From contig WGAB01000111.1 in assembly GCA_015489295.1 (NCBI GenBank), positions 1 to 18,621 of the forward strand: a stretch of DNA of 18,621 bases, read 5' to 3'. The position numbers and the translations under genes were made by a program. The stretch is from Caldifarciminota bacterium. Lineage in GTDB: Bacteria > WOR-3 > Hydrothermia > WGAB01. The number at the start of each line of letters is the position of its first letter. Positions within the stretch are counted from its first letter, which is position 1. The notes under the pieces are model-generated. The model made no database searches. It was given only the letters and a program-made list of their open reading frames with translations, and was not told the DNA's origin. Positions 5,356 through 12,550 of this stretch are shown piece by piece.

Positions 5356-6365
5356 GCGGATCGGCGGTAAAACCCCCAGCCGGTGCCGAGCAGCCCCACG
5401 GTCACAAACACGAGGAAGGTCAGGCTGCTCAGGGCCAACTGCATTCCGCCCGACAGAATGTGGCCGCTGGTGCATCCACCGGCCATCCGGGCCCCAAAGA
5501 TCAGCAGGAACCCACCCACGAAGGCCCAGGCGAGCCGGGGGCCAGCCTGGGACCCGCGATGCTGACGCCACCGTTCGTGGACGGTCACGAGGCGAAACTC
5601 TTTGCGTATAAGGGAGAGCACCAGGCCGGCGAGGGCCGCTCCAGCCAGGAAGACGGCCTCCCAGGCCCCGGACCGGGTGATTTTCTCAAAGTAGGCGTTG
5701 TGGGTGGTACCGGTGACCAAATCGGCGAGATAGGGATACGCGGTGCTGGCACCGATGGGGCGGTTTTCCACGCCCTTCAGAAAGAGCAAAGCGTCCAGAA
5801 GCCCAAGGAGCACACCGGCAACCACCCACCGAGTGTCCCGGTTCCGATCCACGGCGTGCAGGGCAAAGGCGATGGCCATAAAGAGAAGGCCCAGGAAGAT
5901 CACCACCACCGCGCCGCCGACGCCCGAGGGGATCAGGCCCACCAGGTAGAGCTTTCCGAGATTGGGGCCCAGGATGGACTGCAGGGCAGGCAGGACAAGG
6001 GTAAAGACCCAGCCGCCCAGCAGGCCGCCGACGATGCCCGCCAGGGCATCCAGGGAGCCCTCGCCCATAGAGATTGCCAGGGTGCCCGGGCAGTAGCCGA
6101 GGATGGCCATGCCGATGCCGAAGAGCAGACCTCCGAGGATGATGCCGCCGGCAAGGAAGGGTTTGATGTGGAAGGAGGCCCATCCCAGGGCAATCTCCAG
6201 GTGCACGAGGAGGGCCCCCACGCCGACAGCCAGCGCAATGGCCTTGGCCACCGTCAGGTCTTCCAGGGTGGCCAGGCCGCTGATGGTGTCAAAGCGGTTG
6301 AGCCGGGCATAGCGCAGGATGGCACCGAACACAAAGCCCCAGATCAAAATCACAAGCCCGTGCAT
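5352..6365 (-). CDS. YeeE/YedE-family (TsuA-like) thiosulfate/sulfur transporter
   Basis: This 337-residue integral membrane protein has about nine to ten hydrophobic helices in two related halves. Each half carries a signature cysteine: AILGYCPGTLA (Cys92) and RMAGGCTSGH (Cys298). These match the sulfur-transport (DUF395/YeeE) repeat, here as a full two-repeat polypeptide. Family members such as TsuA import thiosulfate by passing it along conserved cysteines. Only two cysteines occur in the whole protein, although three are described as important in TsuA. The ATG at 6365 is preceded by AGGAGGTT (6378-6371). The gene starts three bases after the YfhO-like stop and is the last gene of the minus-strand operon that begins with the tRNA thiolase, consistent with a sulfur-supply role. 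Confidence 0.92.
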   Translation of the reverse strand: MHGLVILIWGFVFGAILRYARLNRFDTISGLATLEDLTVAKAIALAVGVGALLVHLEIALGWASFHIKPFLAGGIILGGLLFGIGMAILGYCPGTLAISMGEGSLDALAGIVGGLLGGWVFTLVLPALQSILGPNLGKLYLVGLIPSGVGGAVVVIFLGLLFMAIAFALHAVDRNRDTRWVVAGVLLGLLDALLFLKGVENRPIGASTAYPYLADLVTGTTHNAYFEKITRSGAWEAVFLAGAALAGLVLSLIRKEFRLVTVHERWRQHRGSQAGPRLAWAFVGGFLLIFGARMAGGCTSGHILSGGMQLALSSLTFLVFVTVGLLGTGWGFYRRSA

Positions 6366-6368
6366 GGA

Positions 6369-8615
6369 TCAACCTCCTGTTCTTCGGAACCGCCTGGGCC
6401 AGAGAAGGAAGCCCAGAGAGCCCAGCAAAAGGACCAGCGAAACGAGGGCGCCCCACCGGAAGTACACGGGATCGTAAAAGAACTCCACCGTGTGATGCCC
6501 CTGGGGCACGACCACGGCCCGTTGGGCCAGATTGGCCGGGATCACCGGCACCGGCTGGCCGTCCAGCCGAGCCTTCCACAGAGGGTAGTAGTTTTCCGTA
6601 AGCACCAGGATGCCGTTGGCCGGTGCCCGGACCTCCAGCCGGATCCGGTTGGGGCCGAGATGAAGGATTCGGGCCGGGATCAGGGTGTCGGGCCCGGCCA
6701 CCGGGAGCCCGGGGTCGTGTTCCAGCAGCACCTCGCGGCGGGGGTCAAAGGCCGGAGAACGAAGCAGCCGCAGCGCCTGGGCTGTGTCCACCACCCGGTA
6801 CCGGAACACCATGTAAGCCCGGGGAAGATAGGTGGTGCGCCGGGCAAAGGTGCGGTACCCGCGGGCGGGGTCCGGGGCGAATTCCGTGCTGTACAGGTCC
6901 AGCACCCGTTCCCGGGGCACCCGGCCCTTTTGTTTCACCCGGCTGTAGCGTTCCAGGATCAGGGGGTTGTAGCCCTCCAGGGTGTAAATCCGGTAAAGGG
7001 AACCGATGTTACGGGGCAGGAGGATGTGGCCCGGGGCCCGGATGCTGGCCCGGGTAAAGTGCTCGGCCTGGGCCTCCTGGAAGGCCTGGATCCAGCGGTT
7101 GCGGGCGAAGTACCGTTGGGGATCGGTGGTGCCCAGGTGGAACCCGTGGCCGAAGAGGTAAAGGTCCACGAAGAGTACCCCGGCCAGGGTCAGGTAGGGC
7201 AGGGTGGTGCGGGGTGCGTTTGCCACCCAGTACACCGCAGCGGCCGACACCCCGAGAAGGATCAGGGCCTTCATCACCTCGGCTTGTACCACGGGCTGCA
7301 CGGCCCCAGGGACTCGGAAGGCCACGAGGCCCAGCACGGCGAGCACCGCCAGGGCGGCCGCCCATCCGCCCCAGGTCCGAAGCGAGGGACGTTGCCGGGC
7401 AATCTGTTCCAGGGCCAGGGCCATCACCAGGGTGTTCCCCAGGGTGGTGAGGATGAGGAACCGGGAGGGCGACCGCATGTGATGGAACGGCGGAAACACC
7501 TGGAACAGGGCCAGGTACACCGGCGAGTACCGGCCCAGCGCCATCAGCAGCCCTACTACCAGGAGGCCGAAGCCGGTCCAGACCAGGAATCGGCGGGGAT
7601 TTCGCCAGGCCAGCGGCCAGAGCAGGAGGCTGGCCATGCCCAGGTAGCCGGCGAGTTCCCAGTACATGTACACGGCCCCCTGGCCCCAGTAGGTGTTCGA
7701 GCGTCCCCCTTCCACGGCGCCGAAGAACTTGGGCACCAGAAAGGTCAGCAGCCGGGCTGGATTCAGGGAGATCTCCAGGAGTTCCTGGCGGGTGTAATGG
7801 GCGCGGACGGATTCCAGAAAGGCGGGCACCGTAGGCAGGTACTGCACCAGGGCGATGCCCACCCCGAGGCCGAACACCACAGCCAGGGCCACCAGCGGCC
7901 GGATCCATTGCCGTTGGAGCACCATCCACACCCCGGCGGTGGTCAAAAGCAGGAAAAAGAGCCATACGATGGCCTGGGGATAGCCGCCGAGGCCGGCCAT
8001 GCCGGTGAGGAGTCCGGCGCCCACGAGGGCCTTCCAGGAAGACCGCCGGAGCCCCAGCACAAAGAGGCCGAAGATCAGCGGAAACCACACCTGGGCGTGG
8101 AAACTGTTTAAGTGGATGATCTCGACGATCAGGCGGGCCGAGAACATGTAGGCCACGGCTGCCGGCAGCGAGGCCCGGGGTGAGAAGCCCAGCAGGCGAA
8201 GGGTAAGATAGGTGCCGAGCCCGGCGAACCACACGTGCAGGATGGCCTGGATTTCCACCGTGCGGTAAGCCAGCCAGCCGTTTTTGACAAAAAGGGTGAG
8301 GGCCAGGTTCAGCGGGTAGAACACGGCCGCTTGCACATCTCCTACGAAGGGCAATCCGCTCCAGATGTAGGGATTCCAGAAGGGCAGCACCCCTTCCCGG
8401 AGCCAGGTGGCTGCAAAGAAGCGATAGATGTAGTTTTGCTCCAGGAAGTCTTCCCAGAAAAAGAACCGTCCGGCCAGGATCTCGCGGAAGAATATCCACA
8501 CCAGCAGGGCGAGGAGCAGGCTCACGGCCCAGGGTTCCCAGCGGGGGGAAAACAGGGGGGCCAGGGGATCCTTGGAGAGGCGTTCAGGCCTGGGTTTCGG
8601 TGGTTTCTTGGCCAT
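6369..8615 (-). CDS. YfhO-like multi-pass membrane protein (GT-C glycosyltransferase type)
   Basis: This is a 748-residue protein with a short basic cytoplasmic N-terminus, about 12 or more membrane helices up to roughly residue 480, and a C-terminal extracytoplasmic domain ending in one last helix and a basic tail. The first loop FFWEDFLEQNYIYRFF (52-67, acidic pair Glu55-Asp56) followed by LPFWNPYIWSGLPFVGD has the loop-1 acidic residue and the W-NP-GxP pattern of YfhO proteins. The C-terminal ENYYPLWKARLDGQPVPVIP and VPQGHHTVEFFYDP also match the family. YfhO in Gram-positives is linked to sugar decoration of lipoteichoic acid; here, in an apparent diderm, the sugar and acceptor are unknown. 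The start at 8615 overlaps the upstream fusion gene by 32 bp and has no clear ribosome site, suggesting coupling. Confidence 0.9.
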   Translation of the reverse strand: MAKKPPKPRPERLSKDPLAPLFSPRWEPWAVSLLLALLVWIFFREILAGRFFFWEDFLEQNYIYRFFAATWLREGVLPFWNPYIWSGLPFVGDVQAAVFYPLNLALTLFVKNGWLAYRTVEIQAILHVWFAGLGTYLTLRLLGFSPRASLPAAVAYMFSARLIVEIIHLNSFHAQVWFPLIFGLFVLGLRRSSWKALVGAGLLTGMAGLGGYPQAIVWLFFLLLTTAGVWMVLQRQWIRPLVALAVVFGLGVGIALVQYLPTVPAFLESVRAHYTRQELLEISLNPARLLTFLVPKFFGAVEGGRSNTYWGQGAVYMYWELAGYLGMASLLLWPLAWRNPRRFLVWTGFGLLVVGLLMALGRYSPVYLALFQVFPPFHHMRSPSRFLILTTLGNTLVMALALEQIARQRPSLRTWGGWAAALAVLAVLGLVAFRVPGAVQPVVQAEVMKALILLGVSAAAVYWVANAPRTTLPYLTLAGVLFVDLYLFGHGFHLGTTDPQRYFARNRWIQAFQEAQAEHFTRASIRAPGHILLPRNIGSLYRIYTLEGYNPLILERYSRVKQKGRVPRERVLDLYSTEFAPDPARGYRTFARRTTYLPRAYMVFRYRVVDTAQALRLLRSPAFDPRREVLLEHDPGLPVAGPDTLIPARILHLGPNRIRLEVRAPANGILVLTENYYPLWKARLDGQPVPVIPANLAQRAVVVPQGHHTVEFFYDPVYFRWGALVSLVLLLGSLGFLLWPRRFRRTGG

Positions 8616-9771
8616 GGCTTAGGGTTTCCCGGAGCCGTTGCAATTGATCCACATGGTCGAGGGCGTGGTAGTGGTACTCCATTACGGTGCGGGCGATGCG
8701 GCGAAACCGGCCGGGGTGGGGCAGGTCTTCCAGGCGAAGGCCCTGGAGCAACACCTCGCTTTCGCGGAAGTCGCGGCGGAGTTCATCGATCAGGTCCTGG
8801 ATCCGCGGGTGGGTGCTAAGGATGGCCTCCAGCCGGATCTGGAGGCCCAGGGGATCGCTGCTGAGTTCCACGGAGCCCGCGCCCACGATGGCCAGGGCAA
8901 TGTCCTGGTGCAGTTGCCGTTCGGCAACGATGAGGTGGGCCAGGAGTTCCTTGATGGACCAGCGGAGGTTGCCCGCATGGGTTACCGCCACCTGGTCGGT
9001 AACGCCAGCCAGGGTGTCGGTGATCTGGTGCAGGAGTTCTTGGTGCAGGTCGCGAACCTGCCGGGCCAGGTCTTCGGGGGATTCGGGCAACTTGAGGGCG
9101 TGGACAGGGCTCAGGGTCACCTTCAGGCTCAGGGGTTTTCCGGACCGCAGGAGATGGACTTCCACCTCCTGGCCGGCACGCAGGGTGTTCAGGGCGAACT
9201 GCAGCCGGTCCCAGGAGTCCAGGGGAATCTGGTTCAGGGCCCGGATCAGGTCGCCCGGCTGCACGCCGGCCCGGGCCGCTGGCGACTCCGGGAGGACGCC
9301 CCGGACGGCCACGCCGGGCACCGGGGCCTCGGCGGGTTCCTCGACCACGATGCCGAGCACCCCGCGCCGACTCTCCCGCAGGTCTTCGCCGGTTTCATAA
9401 ATGGACTTGAGGTTTCGGAAGCCGAAGCCCAGGAGCTCGGCCAGCGAGTTTACGCCCTCCCCTTCGGCTGCTTCCAGGGTCGCCTCGATGTGGGTCTGGC
9501 TTGCGTTCTCGGCGTGCAGGTGGATTTGGAGCCGGGCCTGGGAAACCCAGGGATGCGCCGAAAGGGTCCACACGACCCGTCCGGGTTCCTCCAGGTCCGT
9601 GAAAACGCCGGTAATCAAGGGTGCATCGGCGATAAGCAGGGCGAAGCGGCCGCCGGCATAGGGCTCCGACAGAGCCTCCTGGGCCAGCCAGTCTTCCAGC
9701 AGCGGGGCGCGATACAGCGCCGGAAACACCTTCCGGGCCGGTGCCCGGATTTCCAACGACGTCCTGTACAT
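8584..9771 (-). CDS. START/AHSA1-PDZ-DinB three-domain fusion protein
   Basis: This is a 395-residue cytoplasmic protein made of three recognisable parts. Residues 1-130 form an SRPBCC/AHSA1 (START-like) ligand-binding fold, opening MYRTSLEIRAPARKVFPALY. Residues 136-220 form a PDZ domain with RGVLGIVVEE, SPAARAGVQPGDLIRALNQI and VEVHLLRSGKPLSLKVTL. Residues 235-383 form a DinB-like four-helix bundle with SIKELLAHLIVAERQLHQDI and YHYHALDHVDQL, where His279, His369 and His373 sit where DinB metal ligands lie. No protease domain, signal peptide or membrane helix is present, which is unusual for a PDZ protein. The ATG is preceded by AAAGGA overlapping the ttuA stop, six bases away. The protein may bind a hydrophobic or thiol ligand and dock a C-terminal tail; the activity is not known. 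Confidence 0.88.
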   Translation of the reverse strand: MYRTSLEIRAPARKVFPALYRAPLLEDWLAQEALSEPYAGGRFALLIADAPLITGVFTDLEEPGRVVWTLSAHPWVSQARLQIHLHAENASQTHIEATLEAAEGEGVNSLAELLGFGFRNLKSIYETGEDLRESRRGVLGIVVEEPAEAPVPGVAVRGVLPESPAARAGVQPGDLIRALNQIPLDSWDRLQFALNTLRAGQEVEVHLLRSGKPLSLKVTLSPVHALKLPESPEDLARQVRDLHQELLHQITDTLAGVTDQVAVTHAGNLRWSIKELLAHLIVAERQLHQDIALAIVGAGSVELSSDPLGLQIRLEAILSTHPRIQDLIDELRRDFRESEVLLQGLRLEDLPHPGRFRRIARTVMEYHYHALDHVDQLQRLRETLSHGQETTETQA

Positions 9772-9777
9772 GGTCCT

Positions 9778-10716
9778 TTAGGGGTTTGGGGTGCCGGTTT
9801 CCACCCGGTCCAGGCCCCGAAGCCGGCACACGGCACACACGTCCAGGTTGGTGGGCATCCCACAAATCCTGCATTCCCTGAGGGAGGCGTACTGCTCAGC
9901 CTCGGGCACGGCCAGGTGTTCCCTCTGGAACCGAAGGAACTCCTGGTAAAACCGGAGTTTGGTGCCCGGCGAGGCCACCTCGATTTCGTTCAGAGCGTGT
10001 TTGTACAGGCGACTTTTGGCGCCTTCGGAAAAGGGACAGTTGACCTCCACGTAGTCGATGCCCTGCAGGATGGCATACAGGGCGGTTTCCCTTTCGGTAA
10101 AAAAGGCAAAGGGTTTGACCCGCCGGGCCAGTTTGGGGTGGGGCGACGGCAACACCGGCCCCTGTTTCGCCAGGTAACTGGAGTCCCAGCGCAGGGTGTT
10201 GCCCAGGAGGGTGGCGGCTTCATCGTCCAGGTTGTGGCCGGTGGCGATCACCCGAAAGCCCCGTTCGTAGGCGGTTTTGTTCAGGTAATAGCGTTTGAGC
10301 ATGCCGCAGACCCGGCACACCCGGCGTTCGCGGCGTTGCCGGGCCCATTCGGGCACGGTTTTGCCGGTTTTCTCTACGATGCTCACGATGTGTACCGGCA
10401 CGCCAAACTTCTCCCGGAAGGCCTCCACCCTTTGCCGCGACAGCGACGAGTAATCGAACCCCTGGCGAATCCCCAGGTCCAGGAAGATGCCCTCCACCTG
10501 AAACCCGTGCTTGTGCAGCAGGTACAGCAGGCCCAGGCTGTCCTTTCCTCCGGAAACGGCCACCGCCACCCGTTCCTCGGGCGTGAACATCCGGTACCGT
10601 CGGATCACCCGCAGGGTTTCGCGTTCAAAACGTTCCAGGAAGTGTTCTTTGCAGAGGGCCAGGTTGTGCTGCCGGAGGTGGATCACCGCCTTCTTGCCGC
10701 AAATCCTACATTTCAT
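9778..10716 (-). CDS. ttuA: tRNA 2-thiouridine (T54) synthetase, TtuA-type
   Basis: This 312-residue enzyme belongs to the TtcA/TtuA/Ncs6 PP-loop ATPases. All landmarks of TtuA are present. An N-terminal zinc site is formed by Cys3, Cys6, Cys22 and His25. The PP-loop is SGGKDS (55-60). Cys134, Cys137 and Cys227 fit the three ligands of the [4Fe-4S] cluster. A C-terminal zinc site is formed by Cys282, Cys285, Cys294 and Cys297. Known TtuA enzymes adenylate and thiolate U54 of tRNA, using sulfur carried by TtuB, which stabilises tRNA at high temperature. The ATG at 10716 starts exactly at MKCRICG; no good ribosome site lies close before it. It heads the four-gene operon. Related Ncs6/TtcA roles at U34 or C32 are possible, but the double zinc arrangement favours TtuA or Ncs6 over TtcA. 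Confidence 0.93.
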   Translation of the reverse strand: MKCRICGKKAVIHLRQHNLALCKEHFLERFERETLRVIRRYRMFTPEERVAVAVSGGKDSLGLLYLLHKHGFQVEGIFLDLGIRQGFDYSSLSRQRVEAFREKFGVPVHIVSIVEKTGKTVPEWARQRRERRVCRVCGMLKRYYLNKTAYERGFRVIATGHNLDDEAATLLGNTLRWDSSYLAKQGPVLPSPHPKLARRVKPFAFFTERETALYAILQGIDYVEVNCPFSEGAKSRLYKHALNEIEVASPGTKLRFYQEFLRFQREHLAVPEAEQYASLRECRICGMPTNLDVCAVCRLRGLDRVETGTPNP

Positions 10717-10722
10717 GCCGAA

Positions 10723-10751
10723 AGGATACTCCTCGCGTGCGGGGCTTGCAA
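10723..10751 (-). promoter_or_regulatory. Candidate promoter of the ttuA operon
   Basis: On the minus strand, TTGCAA (10751-10746), a 17-base spacer and TATCCT (10728-10723) form a moderate promoter. The start point would fall at or beside the ttuA ATG, so the message could be leaderless, matching the lack of a nearby ribosome site. Confidence 0.4.
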
Positions 10752-10758
10752 CGACACG

Positions 10759-10782
10759 GGCGTATAATACGCCTAATACGCC
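10759..10782. promoter_or_regulatory. Palindromic -10 region and 9-bp tandem repeat in the divergent promoter gap
   Basis: The arms GGCGTAT (10759-10765) and ATACGCC (10767-10773) form a palindrome that contains a perfect TATAAT (10763-10768) facing the 410-residue protein gene. Directly after it, TAATACGCC is repeated (10765-10773 and 10774-10782). No convincing -35 is seen, which fits an activated or repressed promoter. Confidence 0.5.
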
Positions 10783-10798
10783 GGAACAGGAGATGTTC

Positions 10799-12031
10799 AT
10801 GGGGCTGTTTTCGTACCTCTTGGCTTTTGTGGTGCTTAAGCCGGTGCCCGTGGAGCCCCAGGCCTATCCGCGCCTGGTTCAGCAGTTTCCCCCTACCCCG
10901 GATACGGTACGGGTGTTTCAGCCGGATCCCCGCCATTACTGGCTGGAAGCCGAGTATCCGGACCGCCGCGTGGTGCTCCAGCTGGGCAGCCGAGCGTACC
11001 GTCGCCTCCTTCTGGGACTCCCGTTAACCCCCACCCGGACCCTGGACCGGCTGGCCTATGTGGGAGGGCAGGCGCTGGTGGCCCTTTCGGTGTACCCCTG
11101 GGCGTTGCCCCTGACCTTCACGCCGGAAGACCAGGAACCCTCCCGCGAGGCCCTGGCCCTGGGGTTGGTTTCCCCTCTGCTCTGGACCGTAGGCAGCGCG
11201 GTGTACGCATGGCAGGCTCCGGTGACCTTTTCCCAGGCCTATGCTGGCTTTTGGGGCGGCATCCTGGGGTTCGTGCATGGGGGCAACCTGGCCACTTCGT
11301 TGCGCGGCTGCTTTCTGGGGAGTGTGACCGGCAACCTGCTGGGCCAGGTCCTTGCCCGGAGGTACCGGATCCCGGAGGCCGCCATCCAGCGGTGGGTGAA
11401 CGGGCAGGTGTACGGGTACTTCCACTACGGCATGCTCCATACCCTGCTGAAGCCCAGGTTCCCCGAGGATTCGCCCACGCCCTATCGCCTGGCCCTGGCG
11501 CTCTCCCTGGCCGAGGGCTATGCCGACCTCTTTTTCTCCCGCAACGATACCACCCTCACCCTGGGCGATGCCCTGTTTGAGTTCCGGGTGGCCATTATTG
11601 GCAGCGAATTGCTGCCCGCGCTGGTGCTTTCCTACGACCTTGCCCGCATTTCGCACCAATCGCTGGATGAACCCACCTCTTCCAGGGTCTATGCGGGGCT
11701 TTCCCTGGCCGGGAACCTCGCGGGCCTGGCCCTGGGCCGCTACCTGAGCCGACGCTTTGACCTTTCGGTGCCCGGGGCCCTGATCACCTTCCTGGCTCCC
11801 GTCCTGGCCCACACCTTCACCGGTGGCCTGATGGTCCTGCTCCGGCCGAATCCCGCGGTGTATCCCCTGCTGTTCATGGCCACCGAGGTGGGGATCACCA
11901 CGCTGACCTACCGGATGGTGCGGCACACGCCGTTGCCCCGGAGCAGCAGCCTGCAGCGGGTGGTACCCTTTGCCCGGCGGTCTACGCTGCCCGGCCAGGG
12001 CACGGTGTGGGGTTTGGCGGTGCAGTTCTAA
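10799..12031 (+). CDS. Unrecognised multi-pass membrane / envelope protein, 410 residues
   Basis: I do not recognise this family. The protein has an N-terminal signal or anchor helix (1-14), a polar segment (20-80) and then a series of Gly/Ala-rich hydrophobic stretches (about 88-105, 118-136, 148-184, 205-215, 263-280, 298-312, 326-347 and 352-370) with GxxxG-like spacing such as GFWGGILGFVHGGN. It ends in VWGLAVQF, with a terminal Phe as in outer-membrane proteins. It could be a helical membrane protein or an envelope protein with a short barrel-like tail. Two start codons are near; the ATG at 10799 is chosen because AGGAG (10788-10792) is six bases before it, whereas the ATG at 10793 touches that site. 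The gene is divergent from ttuA and its stop overlaps the convergent methyltransferase-like gene by four bases (CTAA). Confidence 0.83.
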   Translation: MGLFSYLLAFVVLKPVPVEPQAYPRLVQQFPPTPDTVRVFQPDPRHYWLEAEYPDRRVVLQLGSRAYRRLLLGLPLTPTRTLDRLAYVGGQALVALSVYPWALPLTFTPEDQEPSREALALGLVSPLLWTVGSAVYAWQAPVTFSQAYAGFWGGILGFVHGGNLATSLRGCFLGSVTGNLLGQVLARRYRIPEAAIQRWVNGQVYGYFHYGMLHTLLKPRFPEDSPTPYRLALALSLAEGYADLFFSRNDTTLTLGDALFEFRVAIIGSELLPALVLSYDLARISHQSLDEPTSSRVYAGLSLAGNLAGLALGRYLSRRFDLSVPGALITFLAPVLAHTFTGGLMVLLRPNPAVYPLLFMATEVGITTLTYRMVRHTPLPRSSSLQRVVPFARRSTLPGQGTVWGLAVQF

Positions 12032-12543
12032 GGAGAACCGGCCGGCAGGGGTTTGAACAGGGTGCGGAGCACGCAAACCGGCGAGCCCAGGAGCATGGGG
12101 ACCTGTTGCCGGTACCGACGGTAGTCATCGCCGAACTTGGCCAGCAATTCCGGCTCCTCCACGCGATACAGGAACACCAGGATCCCGGTCCACTGGGCGA
12201 GGCTCACCACCAGGAACAGTTCCCACAGGCCAAGGGCCAGGAACAGGGAAGACACAAACAGGCCGATGCCCAGGTGGTGGGGATGGCGGAGGCAGGCATA
12301 GAGGTCGGTGGTCACCAGGCGCTGGGTGATGCCCCATTCCTCGCCCGGTTGGCCCAGCACCCGGAGCAGGCGGCCGGATCGGCGGAGCAGGAGCACGGCT
12401 ACCACCATGCCCAGGAGCCCGAGGAGCCGAAGGGGCCAGGGCACAGGAGGCCACCGCAGCCCCCGGTGCAGAACCCAGCCCAGGGCAGTGGCGCCGGCCA
12501 GCAGGCTGAGCCACCCGAGGAAGCGGCGCTGCATGGTGCCCAT
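12028..12543 (-). CDS. Isoprenylcysteine carboxyl methyltransferase-like (ICMT/PEMT family) membrane enzyme
   Basis: This 171-residue protein has about four to five membrane helices. It carries the family's two hallmark segments: LVTTDLYACLRHPHHLGIGL (76-95), with the RHP motif of the cofactor site, and EEPELLAKFGDDYRRYRQQV (129-148), the conserved acidic-aromatic tail. These proteins use S-adenosylmethionine to methylate small or lipid-like substrates at the membrane, but most bacterial members are uncharacterised. The start could be the ATG at 12543 or the one at 12534 (residue 4); GGTGAG, overlapping the sufS stop, fits the first. The gene begins seven bases after sufS and ends the minus-strand operon, overlapping the convergent gene's stop by four bases. 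Family call secure, substrate unknown. Confidence 0.88.
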   Translation of the reverse strand: MGTMQRRFLGWLSLLAGATALGWVLHRGLRWPPVPWPLRLLGLLGMVVAVLLLRRSGRLLRVLGQPGEEWGITQRLVTTDLYACLRHPHHLGIGLFVSSLFLALGLWELFLVVSLAQWTGILVFLYRVEEPELLAKFGDDYRRYRQQVPMLLGSPVCVLRTLFKPLPAGSP

Positions 12544-12550
12544 GGGGAGC

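Noticed and set aside
5112..8111. A 999-codon open frame on the plus strand opposite the YeeE/YedE and YfhO-like genes
   Set aside because: The predicted protein is low-complexity (rich in Gly, His, Gln, Pro and Glu) without domains, and the opposite strand encodes two clear membrane families. High GC removes stop codons from antisense frames.
8638..10767. A 709-codon plus-strand open frame opposite the fusion protein and ttuA
   Set aside because: It is antisense to two proteins with confirmed motifs, and its own sequence shows only compositional bias.
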